The notes under the pieces were generated by a model that saw only the letters and a list, made by a program, of their open reading frames with translations, did not search any database and was not told the origin of the DNA. A stretch of DNA of 64,000 bases from the NCBI RefSeq assembly GCF_011769525.1, contig NZ_CP050440.1, positions 6,573,501 to 6,637,500 of the forward strand, given 5' to 3'. The position numbers and the translations under genes are program-made. This DNA comes from Tolypothrix sp. PCC 7910. GTDB lineage: Bacteria > Cyanobacteriota > Cyanobacteriia > Cyanobacteriales > Nostocaceae. This document shows positions 56,075-64,000 of the stretch, piece after piece (the first letter of the stretch is position 1; each line of letters opens with the position of its first letter).

Positions 56075-58309
56075 TCAATTAACATTTGCCCAAGGAATTG
56101 TAGCAAAAAAATCTTTACCAGCCTCTAATATTTTGATGATTTCCTCAATGCGGTCTTTTGATTCTGTAGTAGGTGAAGTTATCTCACGCAAATGTTCAAT
56201 ATATTTATTCCAGTCTGCCTCTACTGCATTAGCACCTTTTTCAAAACTCTTAATTGTGTCTCGCCAAAACTGATCAATTCCATCAGTAAATTTTTCTGAC
56301 ACACGCTGTTCTTGAAAATATTTAACGGTCTGCTTTGCTAAACGCTTTTGCCAAGATTCCCCAAATAATCCCCACGCAGCAAAAGCTAATGCAGCAAACA
56401 AGCCTACACCAAGAACTATAGGGCCACCAATAGCTGCTACAAAAGAAATTACCGCTGCCGTACCGCCACTAATACTAATGCCAAGTGCTGATAAAATGCT
56501 AACTAGCTTAGCTACTAAGATATAACCGCCAAGGTTTCCTAATGCTGCTGCCCAAGCAGACAAAGCACCAATACTAGTTAAGCCCGTAAGTCCTCCCAGA
56601 AAAGCCCCTTTAGCATCGAAAGGAATCTCAATAGATACATCTAAATTCGGTAGTTTAAGTAATGCCTCTTGGTAGGAACCTAGAAAAGACTCAATTGAAT
56701 ATGTTAATTTATCAGAATTTAATTTGATTCTCTGTTCTGCTTCATGTTGAAGTTTCTCGACTAGAAATCCTGCAATACCTTCCTTTGCCTCATTTTTGTC
56801 ATCGTAGTGATTCAGAATAATTTTCTCCACAGCATCTACTGCCAACAGGGACTCTGCATATTTTTGAAAGGAAATTCTGGTATCTATTTGACAATCACGA
56901 ATATGTTGATATACTTTATCACGTTTTTGTTTAGTATCTTGTTTACGAGTTGCTTCATTTTCTTCAAGTACTTGTAGTTGCTTACGTCGTGAATCTATAT
57001 CAGTAAGAGTTCTTTGGTAAGATTCTATTTGTTTAGCATACTTTTCTGTATTAGCCTCTTTCATTGCATTTATTTCCCTCTCAACACGACACATATGTGC
57101 TTGAGGAAGAAATTTACCTACTATTTTTTTAAAATCATCAAATAGCTGTTTGCATCTATCAGGTCTTTCTGACCAGAATGTAAAAAATCTTGTTCGGAAA
57201 TCTTCTAGAGTAATAGTACGATTTGTTAGTTCCCGACGAGTCTTCAATACCCCTTCATTGAGTTGTTTGTAAAGTCTGCTTGCAGCTTTATTTGGAATTT
57301 CTTTGAGTTGATTGTCAGAGATACTAGGATCAGCATGAGTAGCCACAATGAAGAGATTACCTAGTGTAGGAAAACTGGTACTTTCATTCTCTCTTGCAGG
57401 AAGTAAACTTAGTAAATTGCTAAGCCGTCTCATATCTTGATCATTAATATGACCTTTGGCTGGTGAAGCATACAGCACTACATCAGCTATCTTTGCTGCA
57501 CTATTAGCTTTCTCTACATCCTGAGATGCTTCATCTGGCTGATCTGAGAAGCCAGGAAGGTCAATTAGGTTACAAGCTTGTAGCAGAGGTGAGTCAATAT
57601 AGACTACTGCTGCATGAGCTGCTATATCTTCATATTCGCCATGTACTCCATATTTTTGAAGAGTATCGAAGCCTCCTGCTTGTACGCACGATTTCTCACA
57701 ACGTTCTTGATCATCTAAAAGTAAGAAATCAATTATTTGCTTATCTTTTTCATCTTTTGTCCAGAAATCTTCATTAACGATCAATACGTCTTTTTTAAAC
57801 CATGCAGGACGGTCTTCTATATGGCGAACAAATGTAATTACTCTCGTAGCAGGTTGATAACCAACTGGTAAGTTTTTGCTTCCCAACAGAGCATTTGCTA
57901 AGTGTGATTTACCAGCATCAAAGCCTCCAGTCAAAATAACATTGGGCTTTTGTTTATAAAGTTTAAGCTGCTGTTTGAGATCAGTTGGTGTTACTGGTGG
58001 TGTTGGTATATCTAGTTTTTCTATATGAGGAGTAGCCTCAATATACTGATTCAATAAATTTAGTTTGCGATAGAGTTCGGTGTATGGAGTTCCTGGGTCA
58101 ATTCCTTTAAGTGGTGGTATTGGTGCTGACATAGCTGTGGCAAGATCAACACCTAAGTCTTGCAGCCATTTCACCAAAAGTCCCATTGGAACGCTATCAG
58201 GAGCCTGCTCGTAAGCCTCAACTTCAATCGTGGAAATGTCCAAGATTTTAGCAAGCTCTGCTTGAGTCATACCTATCTTTTGACGATATGCCTGTAAATT
58301 GATATTCAT
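56075..58309 (-). CDS. XRE helix-turn-helix fused to a dynamin-like GTPase with membrane helices
   Basis: A 744-residue protein. Residues 1-60 form an XRE-type helix-turn-helix (YRQKIGMTQAELAKILDIS). From 120 a dynamin-like GTPase follows: G1 GGFDAGKS at 128-135, a G2 Thr in PATRVITFV (155), G3 DLPG at 250-253, and a G4-like THAD at 324-327. A long coiled-coil stretch (about 430-520) precedes two hydrophobic segments (about 575-640) that could insert in membranes. Bacterial dynamin-like proteins remodel membranes, and some protect cells or mediate fusion. Fusing a DNA-binding domain to one is unusual. It is the most downstream gene of the minus-strand block. Confidence 0.85.
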   Translation of the reverse strand: MNINLQAYRQKIGMTQAELAKILDISTIEVEAYEQAPDSVPMGLLVKWLQDLGVDLATAMSAPIPPLKGIDPGTPYTELYRKLNLLNQYIEATPHIEKLDIPTPPVTPTDLKQQLKLYKQKPNVILTGGFDAGKSHLANALLGSKNLPVGYQPATRVITFVRHIEDRPAWFKKDVLIVNEDFWTKDEKDKQIIDFLLLDDQERCEKSCVQAGGFDTLQKYGVHGEYEDIAAHAAVVYIDSPLLQACNLIDLPGFSDQPDEASQDVEKANSAAKIADVVLYASPAKGHINDQDMRRLSNLLSLLPARENESTSFPTLGNLFIVATHADPSISDNQLKEIPNKAASRLYKQLNEGVLKTRRELTNRTITLEDFRTRFFTFWSERPDRCKQLFDDFKKIVGKFLPQAHMCRVEREINAMKEANTEKYAKQIESYQRTLTDIDSRRKQLQVLEENEATRKQDTKQKRDKVYQHIRDCQIDTRISFQKYAESLLAVDAVEKIILNHYDDKNEAKEGIAGFLVEKLQHEAEQRIKLNSDKLTYSIESFLGSYQEALLKLPNLDVSIEIPFDAKGAFLGGLTGLTSIGALSAWAAALGNLGGYILVAKLVSILSALGISISGGTAAVISFVAAIGGPIVLGVGLFAALAFAAWGLFGESWQKRLAKQTVKYFQEQRVSEKFTDGIDQFWRDTIKSFEKGANAVEADWNKYIEHLREITSPTTESKDRIEEIIKILEAGKDFFATIPWANVN

Positions 58310-58510
58310 CTATGTAACTTAAATAACTAATATTTAATTATTTTTACTCAATAAATGAATACTAGTCATTAGCAATTACACTCAATTTTAAATGAATTAA
58401 AAACCGTAAAAGCGCATTAGCATATTATGTACCAGCTATTCACTTAGATCTCCATTAATTGAACTATCTATAAACAATAAAATACAATATTTGTATAAAA
58501 TATGACAATG

Positions 58511-59605
58511 TTACCTTGATGGGCGAAATATAACTCGCCCTGGGGATTCTTCTTGATTAATTCGCGCGTAGACTCGCAGACAAGCTAAAACTTCGCCAGG
58601 ATTACCGCCACAATCGAGTTGTAAGTCATCTTTTGTTAAAGCGCAGATATCGGCGTAAAGTCCTGATAATTGGCGAATTCTGACTTCATTACCTGCATTA
58701 ATCGCTTGATCGACAAATTTTTTCAGCATCCGGCGTGATTCTTGCTGTAGGTTACCCCACCAAGAATAGCGATCGCTTGGCGGAACAAATACTAATGAGT
58801 GTATGGCTTCATCAATGTCAATCCAAGCACGTAGAGTTAAGACTGGATCAGCGTTTTCTACAGCTTTTTGAGTACGCTGAAAGCGCCCTGTTAATGCTTC
58901 AATATATTGATTTTGCTGTTCTGGCTTGGAGTTTAAGGAAATAATATCAAAGCTAAATACGCTCTTTAAGGCGTGGTGTAAATCTGGGTCAATTTCGATA
59001 AATTTTATACAAAGCAGCAAGTAGCCAGCTAGTAAATTTAAATCGCTAGATTCGTTATTTGGAGTAATTTCCGAATTCGGCAGTAATTTTTGAGATAAAT
59101 ATAAACCTGGAGCTTGGATAGTACCACTCAATCCAGGGTAAATAATTTCATCTCTGATGAAGGGTAGGGTGTAGAGATTGGAATTATCTTCTACTGCACC
59201 AACTTCTTGCGCTAAAGTCAATGCACGTTGTCGCCAAGCTGTCGCCAAGTCTTCAGGAACTCGTAGCAATTTGCGTTGCATTTCGTTCCATAATTCTGAA
59301 TCTGTTTGGCTTTGGAGTTGAGAATTTCCTAAATATAATTTGAGTTCTTTATCTGTATTAAAAGCTTCCTTCAGACGACTGAGTTTTAATTCATCATTAG
59401 AGTTTAAGTCTGGTATTTTTTGAGATTTTATTTGTAAAATACTATGAATTTCTTGCAGCAACTCGTCACATAATTTAGCCCCTGGATCGCTAGGTAATTC
59501 TTTTTGCGCTTGCTTTAAAGATGCTTCGATTCCGTACAGGCTAAACCGTAATAATTGGGCTATTTGGGAGTTTTCTATTGCCAATAGCTGACGTAGGTGC
59601 TGCAT
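58511..59605 (-). CDS. Helical protein of unknown function in the dynamin/Hsp70 block
   Basis: A 364-residue, mostly alpha-helical soluble protein. It starts MQHLRQLLAIENSQIAQLL with a GAGGCG ribosome site. Two possible sub-domains are visible, 1-110 and 170-360, the latter with WWGNLQQESRRMLKKFVDQAI. No catalytic motif is seen and I do not recognise a family. It lies 82 bases after the Hsp70-like gene on the same strand, so it is probably part of that operon. A 201-base gap separates it from the HTH-dynamin gene. Confidence 0.7.
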   Translation of the reverse strand: MQHLRQLLAIENSQIAQLLRFSLYGIEASLKQAQKELPSDPGAKLCDELLQEIHSILQIKSQKIPDLNSNDELKLSRLKEAFNTDKELKLYLGNSQLQSQTDSELWNEMQRKLLRVPEDLATAWRQRALTLAQEVGAVEDNSNLYTLPFIRDEIIYPGLSGTIQAPGLYLSQKLLPNSEITPNNESSDLNLLAGYLLLCIKFIEIDPDLHHALKSVFSFDIISLNSKPEQQNQYIEALTGRFQRTQKAVENADPVLTLRAWIDIDEAIHSLVFVPPSDRYSWWGNLQQESRRMLKKFVDQAINAGNEVRIRQLSGLYADICALTKDDLQLDCGGNPGEVLACLRVYARINQEESPGRVIFRPSR

Positions 59606-59687
59606 GAATTTCGCCTCTAGTTTTACCTGTTTTCTCTCTCACTCTCAGACATAAAAAACCTTTGCGTCTCGGCGTGAGTTAACTACC

Positions 59688-62648
59688 CTAATGAATACCG
59701 CAAAATGGATCGCGTTCTTTATCAACTTCATTGGGTTGCAATTCTAGTTCAGCACGGTAAACACATCCTTCTTGTTTGAGACATTTTTGATCGCTTGATG
59801 TCCAGTAACGTACTTCACCTGCGTGCATTCGTAAAATCCCATAATTGTCTATGCTGACACGATATTGGCAAGGGTAATCAGTAGCAAAATCGGGTTTACT
59901 TAATGCACCAATACGTATCCATTTTTTCGTATTAGTATGTGCGTCAGTTTGCACAACATAGAAGGTGTGTTGTCCATTTTTGGGGAAGGGAGGTAAAGGA
60001 TTACTGATTAATCCAGTTCCTGGTTCTGGTGAACCATCGCGCAAATAATGGAATTCTTGTAGAGATTTACTCACATCTTTGTCGGCTTCAAATATAAGAT
60101 GATAAGCATCTGGTTGATCTACTGTTGCTGACTCAATTACATTGATGGCAATATCACCATCGTTTAAGTCTTTATGAGGTCTTTCTACGGCAATATTCCA
60201 CTTTAATTTACCATCAGCAAATAGTGCTGAAGTTCCTGAGGCGGCAGAGATGACAGAATTAACATCAATACCAGAAACATCAATTAAATAATGTGGATTT
60301 CCTTGACAAAGTAAGACACTAAATTGTAGGGTTTGGTCAATTTCAAACTGAACTTTGATTTTCTTCAGGAAGTCTGGTTCTGATAATCCCAGTTTTTCCA
60401 TCAAAGTTTTGCCATCAAAGCTACCCCACAGGCGCAAATCCCCATCTTCATAATCTTGGCGGTAAATAATATTTGTTAACTGTATACCTTGCCACTCAGT
60501 CCGAACTTTAGCGACGCTTTCATCAGCGCCTAGTTGATAAAGTTCTTGTCCGGCTTTAAAGATTGTCAGCAGTTCGTTACTTTGGGTTTTGCGTTTAAAG
60601 TTGCAAGGTAAATAATAAAACAGGTTTTTGACATCAATTTCTAGTTGATTTGCCCCTTTACGGAGTAATCCTTTTGACTCTTCCGGGTCGAAGCGTAATC
60701 TCCGTAATTTCTCGGCGTAGCAAGCACCAGCTGAGGTGGCTAATTTGGTAAATTCCAACACAAAGGTAATGCGTTCGGGGTTCCAAACGAAGTAGGGAGA
60801 TTTACTAAATTCTTGGTAGATGTGGCGCTGTACCAAGTCGAGGTTGCAAGTTTTACCAGATAAAATCAACCAATCTACTTTGTAAGAATTCCATGAGTCT
60901 ACTTTAGCGTCCTCTGGACGTAAGCGACTATCCATCAAGCCTTTAGCAATACCGATCGCTTCTTTAATAGCTGATGATGCGGCGCGATCAAATTGCTGAC
61001 TATCGATGGTGACGCAGATACTACTGGTATCTTTTGCTTGGTATTTAATGGCACTTTGAACTAGTAATTCATAAATTTGCTGTTCAGCAAGGCTGAAGGT
61101 TATGATTGAAGCATCTTCTGGAGTCTTTTGCCCGAGTTTGATTTTGGCAGCTTCCGCATGATCCCACAAGGTATAAAATGTTTGCAGACGTTGCGGTGCT
61201 TGTTGCCAACGGGTAGGTAAGACTTTTTCCGCAGTATCTAAAGCGTCTTTATAAGCTGCGTCACCTTCAGGATTTTCTTTATCTACACATTTTAAAATAC
61301 TGCCGCTTTTGAATTGTCCATTTTCTAGGAAGCGTTCATTTAATTCAGAATTAATTAAATCTTCTAGTTTATCGCTGCTTAACTCACCTGTAGAAACGGC
61401 GGTTAATAAAAAATCTGCGATCGCAACTTTTAAAAGTCGGAATATTCTCAGGGTAATTAACTCGCCACCTAGCTGTAAATGTCCAGATGAACCTAAGAGT
61501 TTGGGTGTGAGTTTATAGTAGCGTCCCCCTAAACCTCTATCTTCATGATCAGCAAAGAAAGGCGTTTTATCTTCTAAAGTTAATTCAATTAAAGCTAAAT
61601 CTGTAGTACCGCCACCAATATCTAAAACTAGAACATTTTGTGACCATTTATTTCCTTCTTGGCGACAACGAGTCTTGAAAGATTCAATCCCAATATTGAG
61701 ATTTCCCCCAAATTCTCGCCAGAGGAAAAATATAGCTACAGAAACGGCTTCATCATAAGCAGTTTGGACATCATCTAATCCTAATTGTTCAACTAATTCC
61801 TTAACTTCCTTACGCACAACAGGCGGTGCGACGGTGGGATAGGTAACAACCGCGGAGAGAAATCCCCCTTCAGAAAACCTGCGTCTAGCACGTTGGCGAT
61901 AGTCTTGGGTTAACTCAATTAAATGTCCCCAAGCTGCTTGAATTAATTGGTTAACATTAATTGTTTCTTCGTCTTCATCTACAATTACTGGAAAAGAACG
62001 ATCCTGTCCAAAATAGCGTTTGGGTGAGTGATGAAAGCGGCTAATAATTTCTTTTAAAGCACTACTAGTTCCTTGCGCGATCGCTTTTTTTCTGTTGTCG
62101 CTAGCTTCCCTACCCATTTTCAGTTGTAAGGCCGATAATCGCGAAATTTCTAACTCGCTTTTAATTTCCGTACTGCGGCGATCAATATCTAGAACAACTG
62201 GAATGAGATTTTGCGATTCTAAGGTAGGAACGCGGAATACTTCATGATATATCTGATAAAGCTTTTTACTAACAGCACGGCGAAAGCGATCGCTTGTACC
62301 TAAACATAGTTCAATTTGGCGAATTGCTTCTAAAAATCGTTCTCTATTATCACTTTCAAACACTTCACTTAAGCGGCTAGGTTCGATTTCCAGATTCTTA
62401 CTAATATCAGCAATAAATTTATCCCAATCGCTAGCACTGACATCGGGTAAAGCAATTCCCGCCGGAGAATTCAGCCATTGCGCCATGCGATCGCGCAGTC
62501 GCATTTCTTGTTCTCTGGGTAATACTTCAGCGATGGGTACTTCAATGGGATCGAAAAGGGTAACGGTAGAGTTGGATGTACCAAAATCGACAGCTAACCA
62601 TCCGGGAAATCTTTTTTGTTGTTCGCTATTTAGTTGGGAGGAGTTCAT
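59688..62648 (-). CDS. Large Hsp70/actin-fold ATPase-like protein
   Basis: A 986-residue protein from ATG 62648. An actin/Hsp70-type nucleotide fold is visible: phosphate-1 AVDFGTSNST at about 19-28, phosphate-2 VLDIGGGTTDLAL at 341-353, and an adenosine-type loop DWLILSGKTCNLDLV near 593-606. Insertions between these (about 90-250 and 400-560) make it far longer than DnaK. The C-terminal 350 residues are beta-rich without a known motif. The family is often labelled Hsp70-like, and large proteins of this kind are sometimes compared to virulence factor SrfB; I treat that as a loose analogy. An in-frame upstream extension to 62843 is repeat DNA. Confidence 0.85.
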   Translation of the reverse strand: MNSSQLNSEQQKRFPGWLAVDFGTSNSTVTLFDPIEVPIAEVLPREQEMRLRDRMAQWLNSPAGIALPDVSASDWDKFIADISKNLEIEPSRLSEVFESDNRERFLEAIRQIELCLGTSDRFRRAVSKKLYQIYHEVFRVPTLESQNLIPVVLDIDRRSTEIKSELEISRLSALQLKMGREASDNRKKAIAQGTSSALKEIISRFHHSPKRYFGQDRSFPVIVDEDEETINVNQLIQAAWGHLIELTQDYRQRARRRFSEGGFLSAVVTYPTVAPPVVRKEVKELVEQLGLDDVQTAYDEAVSVAIFFLWREFGGNLNIGIESFKTRCRQEGNKWSQNVLVLDIGGGTTDLALIELTLEDKTPFFADHEDRGLGGRYYKLTPKLLGSSGHLQLGGELITLRIFRLLKVAIADFLLTAVSTGELSSDKLEDLINSELNERFLENGQFKSGSILKCVDKENPEGDAAYKDALDTAEKVLPTRWQQAPQRLQTFYTLWDHAEAAKIKLGQKTPEDASIITFSLAEQQIYELLVQSAIKYQAKDTSSICVTIDSQQFDRAASSAIKEAIGIAKGLMDSRLRPEDAKVDSWNSYKVDWLILSGKTCNLDLVQRHIYQEFSKSPYFVWNPERITFVLEFTKLATSAGACYAEKLRRLRFDPEESKGLLRKGANQLEIDVKNLFYYLPCNFKRKTQSNELLTIFKAGQELYQLGADESVAKVRTEWQGIQLTNIIYRQDYEDGDLRLWGSFDGKTLMEKLGLSEPDFLKKIKVQFEIDQTLQFSVLLCQGNPHYLIDVSGIDVNSVISAASGTSALFADGKLKWNIAVERPHKDLNDGDIAINVIESATVDQPDAYHLIFEADKDVSKSLQEFHYLRDGSPEPGTGLISNPLPPFPKNGQHTFYVVQTDAHTNTKKWIRIGALSKPDFATDYPCQYRVSIDNYGILRMHAGEVRYWTSSDQKCLKQEGCVYRAELELQPNEVDKERDPFCGIH

Positions 62649-62836
62649 AGGATTTGTTGAAGGGATAATTGGAAACGCAGAGGTTCGTAGAGTGTCTACT
62701 TTGCGTCCTTTGCGCCTTTGTGGTTCGTTTAAAAATCCAAATAAACGAACCGCGTTCGCGTTGGCGGAGCCTCTCGCAGAGAAGCGTCTCGCAGAGAAGA
62801 CACGAAGTACACGAAGAAAGAGAATAAGAAGGATAT
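62649..62836. repeat. Repeat-filled gap between the dynamin and Hsp70-like genes
   Basis: This 188-base gap contains a GGTTCGTTTA/TAAACGAACC hairpin (62722-62751) and two copies of TCTCGCAGAGAAG (62772-62784 and 62787-62799). The segments resemble common cyanobacterial CTCTGCG/CGCAGAG repeats. It lies between genes that were probably once tightly coupled. Confidence 0.7.
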
Positions 62837-64000
62837 TTACCAATTCTTCGTTGAGACATCAGCGAGAATTTTTAACCAAGTAGGAATAGATGATTGTGAT
62901 GGGGTGTCGCCAGCAGCAATATGTCTAAGTAAATTCTCTTTTTTAGAAATATTTTGCAAACTAGGAATAATTTGATCTAAAATTCCTTGTAATTCAGCGT
63001 TCACTTTTTGATTCACTTCGCTGACATATTGCACAAGATGCAGACTGGCGCTAGCAGTAATTTCATCTCTTAGACGCAAGACAAAAAGTTGATGATTGTT
63101 TGCTTTAGGCGCACCATTACGTTCAGGGGCCCAATCAAAAATTTGCCCTATATTGTGTTTTTCATCTTGACGCGCCAAGGGAAATATCATTTCCGGTATA
63201 ATCGATTTTTCTTGATTATGAATCTCAGAAATGATTGCTTCTTGCCATTGATTAGGGTCACAGCCTAAAAGTAGTTTATAAAAAAGTTCCGCTTCTTCGA
63301 TACCAAATTTTGATTCAATATCTGATTCCATCTCTGGGTTGAGATTTGTTTGCAAAAATTCCCGTTCTTTAGCGACGTAATTTGATAATTTAGTCAGCAA
63401 ATCTCCAATCGCTTGACTAATGCGATCGCGCGCAAATTCTTCTACTTCTTGAATCGTCTTGGCAAAGATGGGATAAAAATCGTCGCTTTTGGTGGGAATT
63501 GTAATATTAACTCGGTTTCCCCGCTCAAATAACTTCCCAGCTGCACCTTTAGATTCGGTGAGGGCGATTGTACCATTATTGACTTTGTTGAACAGTAAAG
63601 TCCATTGACTCCAACTGAGGATTCTAAAAGTTAATTCATCTTTAACAACATCGCTAACAGCAACACTGCGCCTATCTTTGAGTGGTTCTTTTCCTAAATC
63701 TTTTTGAAAATTTCTATAGCTTTTATCTAAATTTTCAATTGCTTCTCGTAGTTCTAGAAAAGCAGGACTGTCTCCGGTGGGTATTCCTTGTTCGTGAATT
63801 TCGTGGAGAATATTTTTGAGATTATCTTGTTGTTGACGCACAACTTCCGCCGCACGTTTTGTATCTTCATACAATTGCTTCAGTCCGTGGGTAGCGACGT
63901 GTTTTTGAATTAATTCTCGCAGCTTACTAATACCCCCATCTTGAGCAAAGTAACCGAGTTGTCTGCCAAGATAATTACGCCCATCGGATGTTAATAAGCG
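62837..64000 (-). CDS. Dynamin-like protein, C-terminal part (continues off the right edge)
   Basis: At least 387 residues are visible; the frame is open to the window edge (LTSDGRNYLGRQLGYFAQDGG, then LRELIQKHVATHGLKQLYEDTKRAAE). The helical pattern with Gly/Arg-rich entry and long coiled coils resembles the stalk region after the GTPase domain of bacterial dynamin-like proteins. The GTPase domain itself would lie outside. The stop precedes the Hsp70-like start by 188 bases on the same strand. Identification as dynamin-like rests on pattern and context, so it is moderate. Confidence 0.6.
   Translation of the reverse strand, partial: RLLTSDGRNYLGRQLGYFAQDGGISKLRELIQKHVATHGLKQLYEDTKRAAEVVRQQQDNLKNILHEIHEQGIPTGDSPAFLELREAIENLDKSYRNFQKDLGKEPLKDRRSVAVSDVVKDELTFRILSWSQWTLLFNKVNNGTIALTESKGAAGKLFERGNRVNITIPTKSDDFYPIFAKTIQEVEEFARDRISQAIGDLLTKLSNYVAKEREFLQTNLNPEMESDIESKFGIEEAELFYKLLLGCDPNQWQEAIISEIHNQEKSIIPEMIFPLARQDEKHNIGQIFDWAPERNGAPKANNHQLFVLRLRDEITASASLHLVQYVSEVNQKVNAELQGILDQIIPSLQNISKKENLLRHIAAGDTPSQSSIPTWLKILADVSTKNW

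Noticed and set aside
62649-62843. N-terminal extension of the Hsp70-like protein by 65 residues
   Set aside because: The DNA is a hairpin plus direct repeats; the family-like start is ATG 62648.
62485-62883. Plus-strand frame of 132 codons
   Set aside because: Antisense to the Hsp70-like gene and the repeat gap; no protein pattern.

Overview
The window looks like chromosome of a filamentous, probably heterocyst-forming cyanobacterium (order Nostocales). The evidence is the HIP1 octamer GCGATCGC scattered through nearly every gene, the photosystem genes psbK, psbM and a psaJ-like gene, very large multi-PAS hybrid histidine kinases, and many heptanucleotide repeats (GGGGACT, GGGCATT, GGGTAAT) of the kind common in Nostoc, Anabaena and Calothrix genomes. 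The species cannot be fixed from the sequence alone. Gene density is moderate, with several repeat-filled intergenic gaps and a few decayed genes.

Layout. 1-12.3 kb: an exopolysaccharide locus. Two overlapping P-loop kinase-type genes lie on the minus strand. After a 1.3 kb gap come, on the plus strand, two GT4 glycosyltransferases, a priming sugar-phosphate transferase, a Wzc-like chain-length regulator and kinase, an O-antigen-ligase/polymerase-type membrane protein and a Wzx-type flippase, closed by a strong terminator. 12.8-19.7 kb: an SDR gene with an apparent frameshift, an unannotated 49-residue PsaJ-like gene, two small unknown proteins, murG, a secreted NTF2-like protein, another SDR, a membrane methyltransferase-like protein and a VOC protein. 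19.9-21.1 kb: an IS5-family element with terminal inverted repeats and an ATT target duplication. 21.6-31 kb: a CBS/PAS hybrid kinase, an SDR, miaE, a VOC protein, a DUF6745-like gene remnant, a GNAT acetyltransferase whose C-terminus is made of repeat DNA, a truncated Uma2 gene, comF, a PPC-domain secreted protein and cobS.

31-36 kb: the tgt-psbK-ferredoxin-psbM group, ending in clear terminators, then a two-domain universal stress protein. 36.8-48 kb: a 736-residue secreted protein of unknown function, a 1549-residue hybrid kinase whose GAF domain carries the cysteine pair expected of a cyanobacteriochrome, a DsbA-like thioredoxin-fold protein, two tandem CAP-domain genes (the second has no signal peptide) and an alpha/beta hydrolase. 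48.4-54.8 kb: housekeeping genes on the minus strand (DUF1816, RlmB/TrmH methyltransferase, mini-RNase III, STAS protein, carA, trpD) with a lipoprotein aspartic protease facing them. 55-64 kb: a solitary Dam-type adenine methylase, then a minus-strand block with an XRE-HTH/dynamin-like GTPase fusion, an unknown helical protein, a large Hsp70/actin-like ATPase and a second dynamin-like protein that runs off the window. This last block is the best candidate for an undescribed system.

How the genes work together. The polysaccharide locus has the logic of a Wzx/Wzy pathway: priming on a lipid carrier, extension by GT4 enzymes, flipping, polymerisation or ligation, and length control by the Wzc-like protein. 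The tgt-psbK-psbM region mixes tRNA modification with photosystem II small subunits. The two hybrid kinases are separate sensory inputs without an obvious adjacent partner regulator. Repeat DNA has shaped several genes by truncating them or adding residues in frame.
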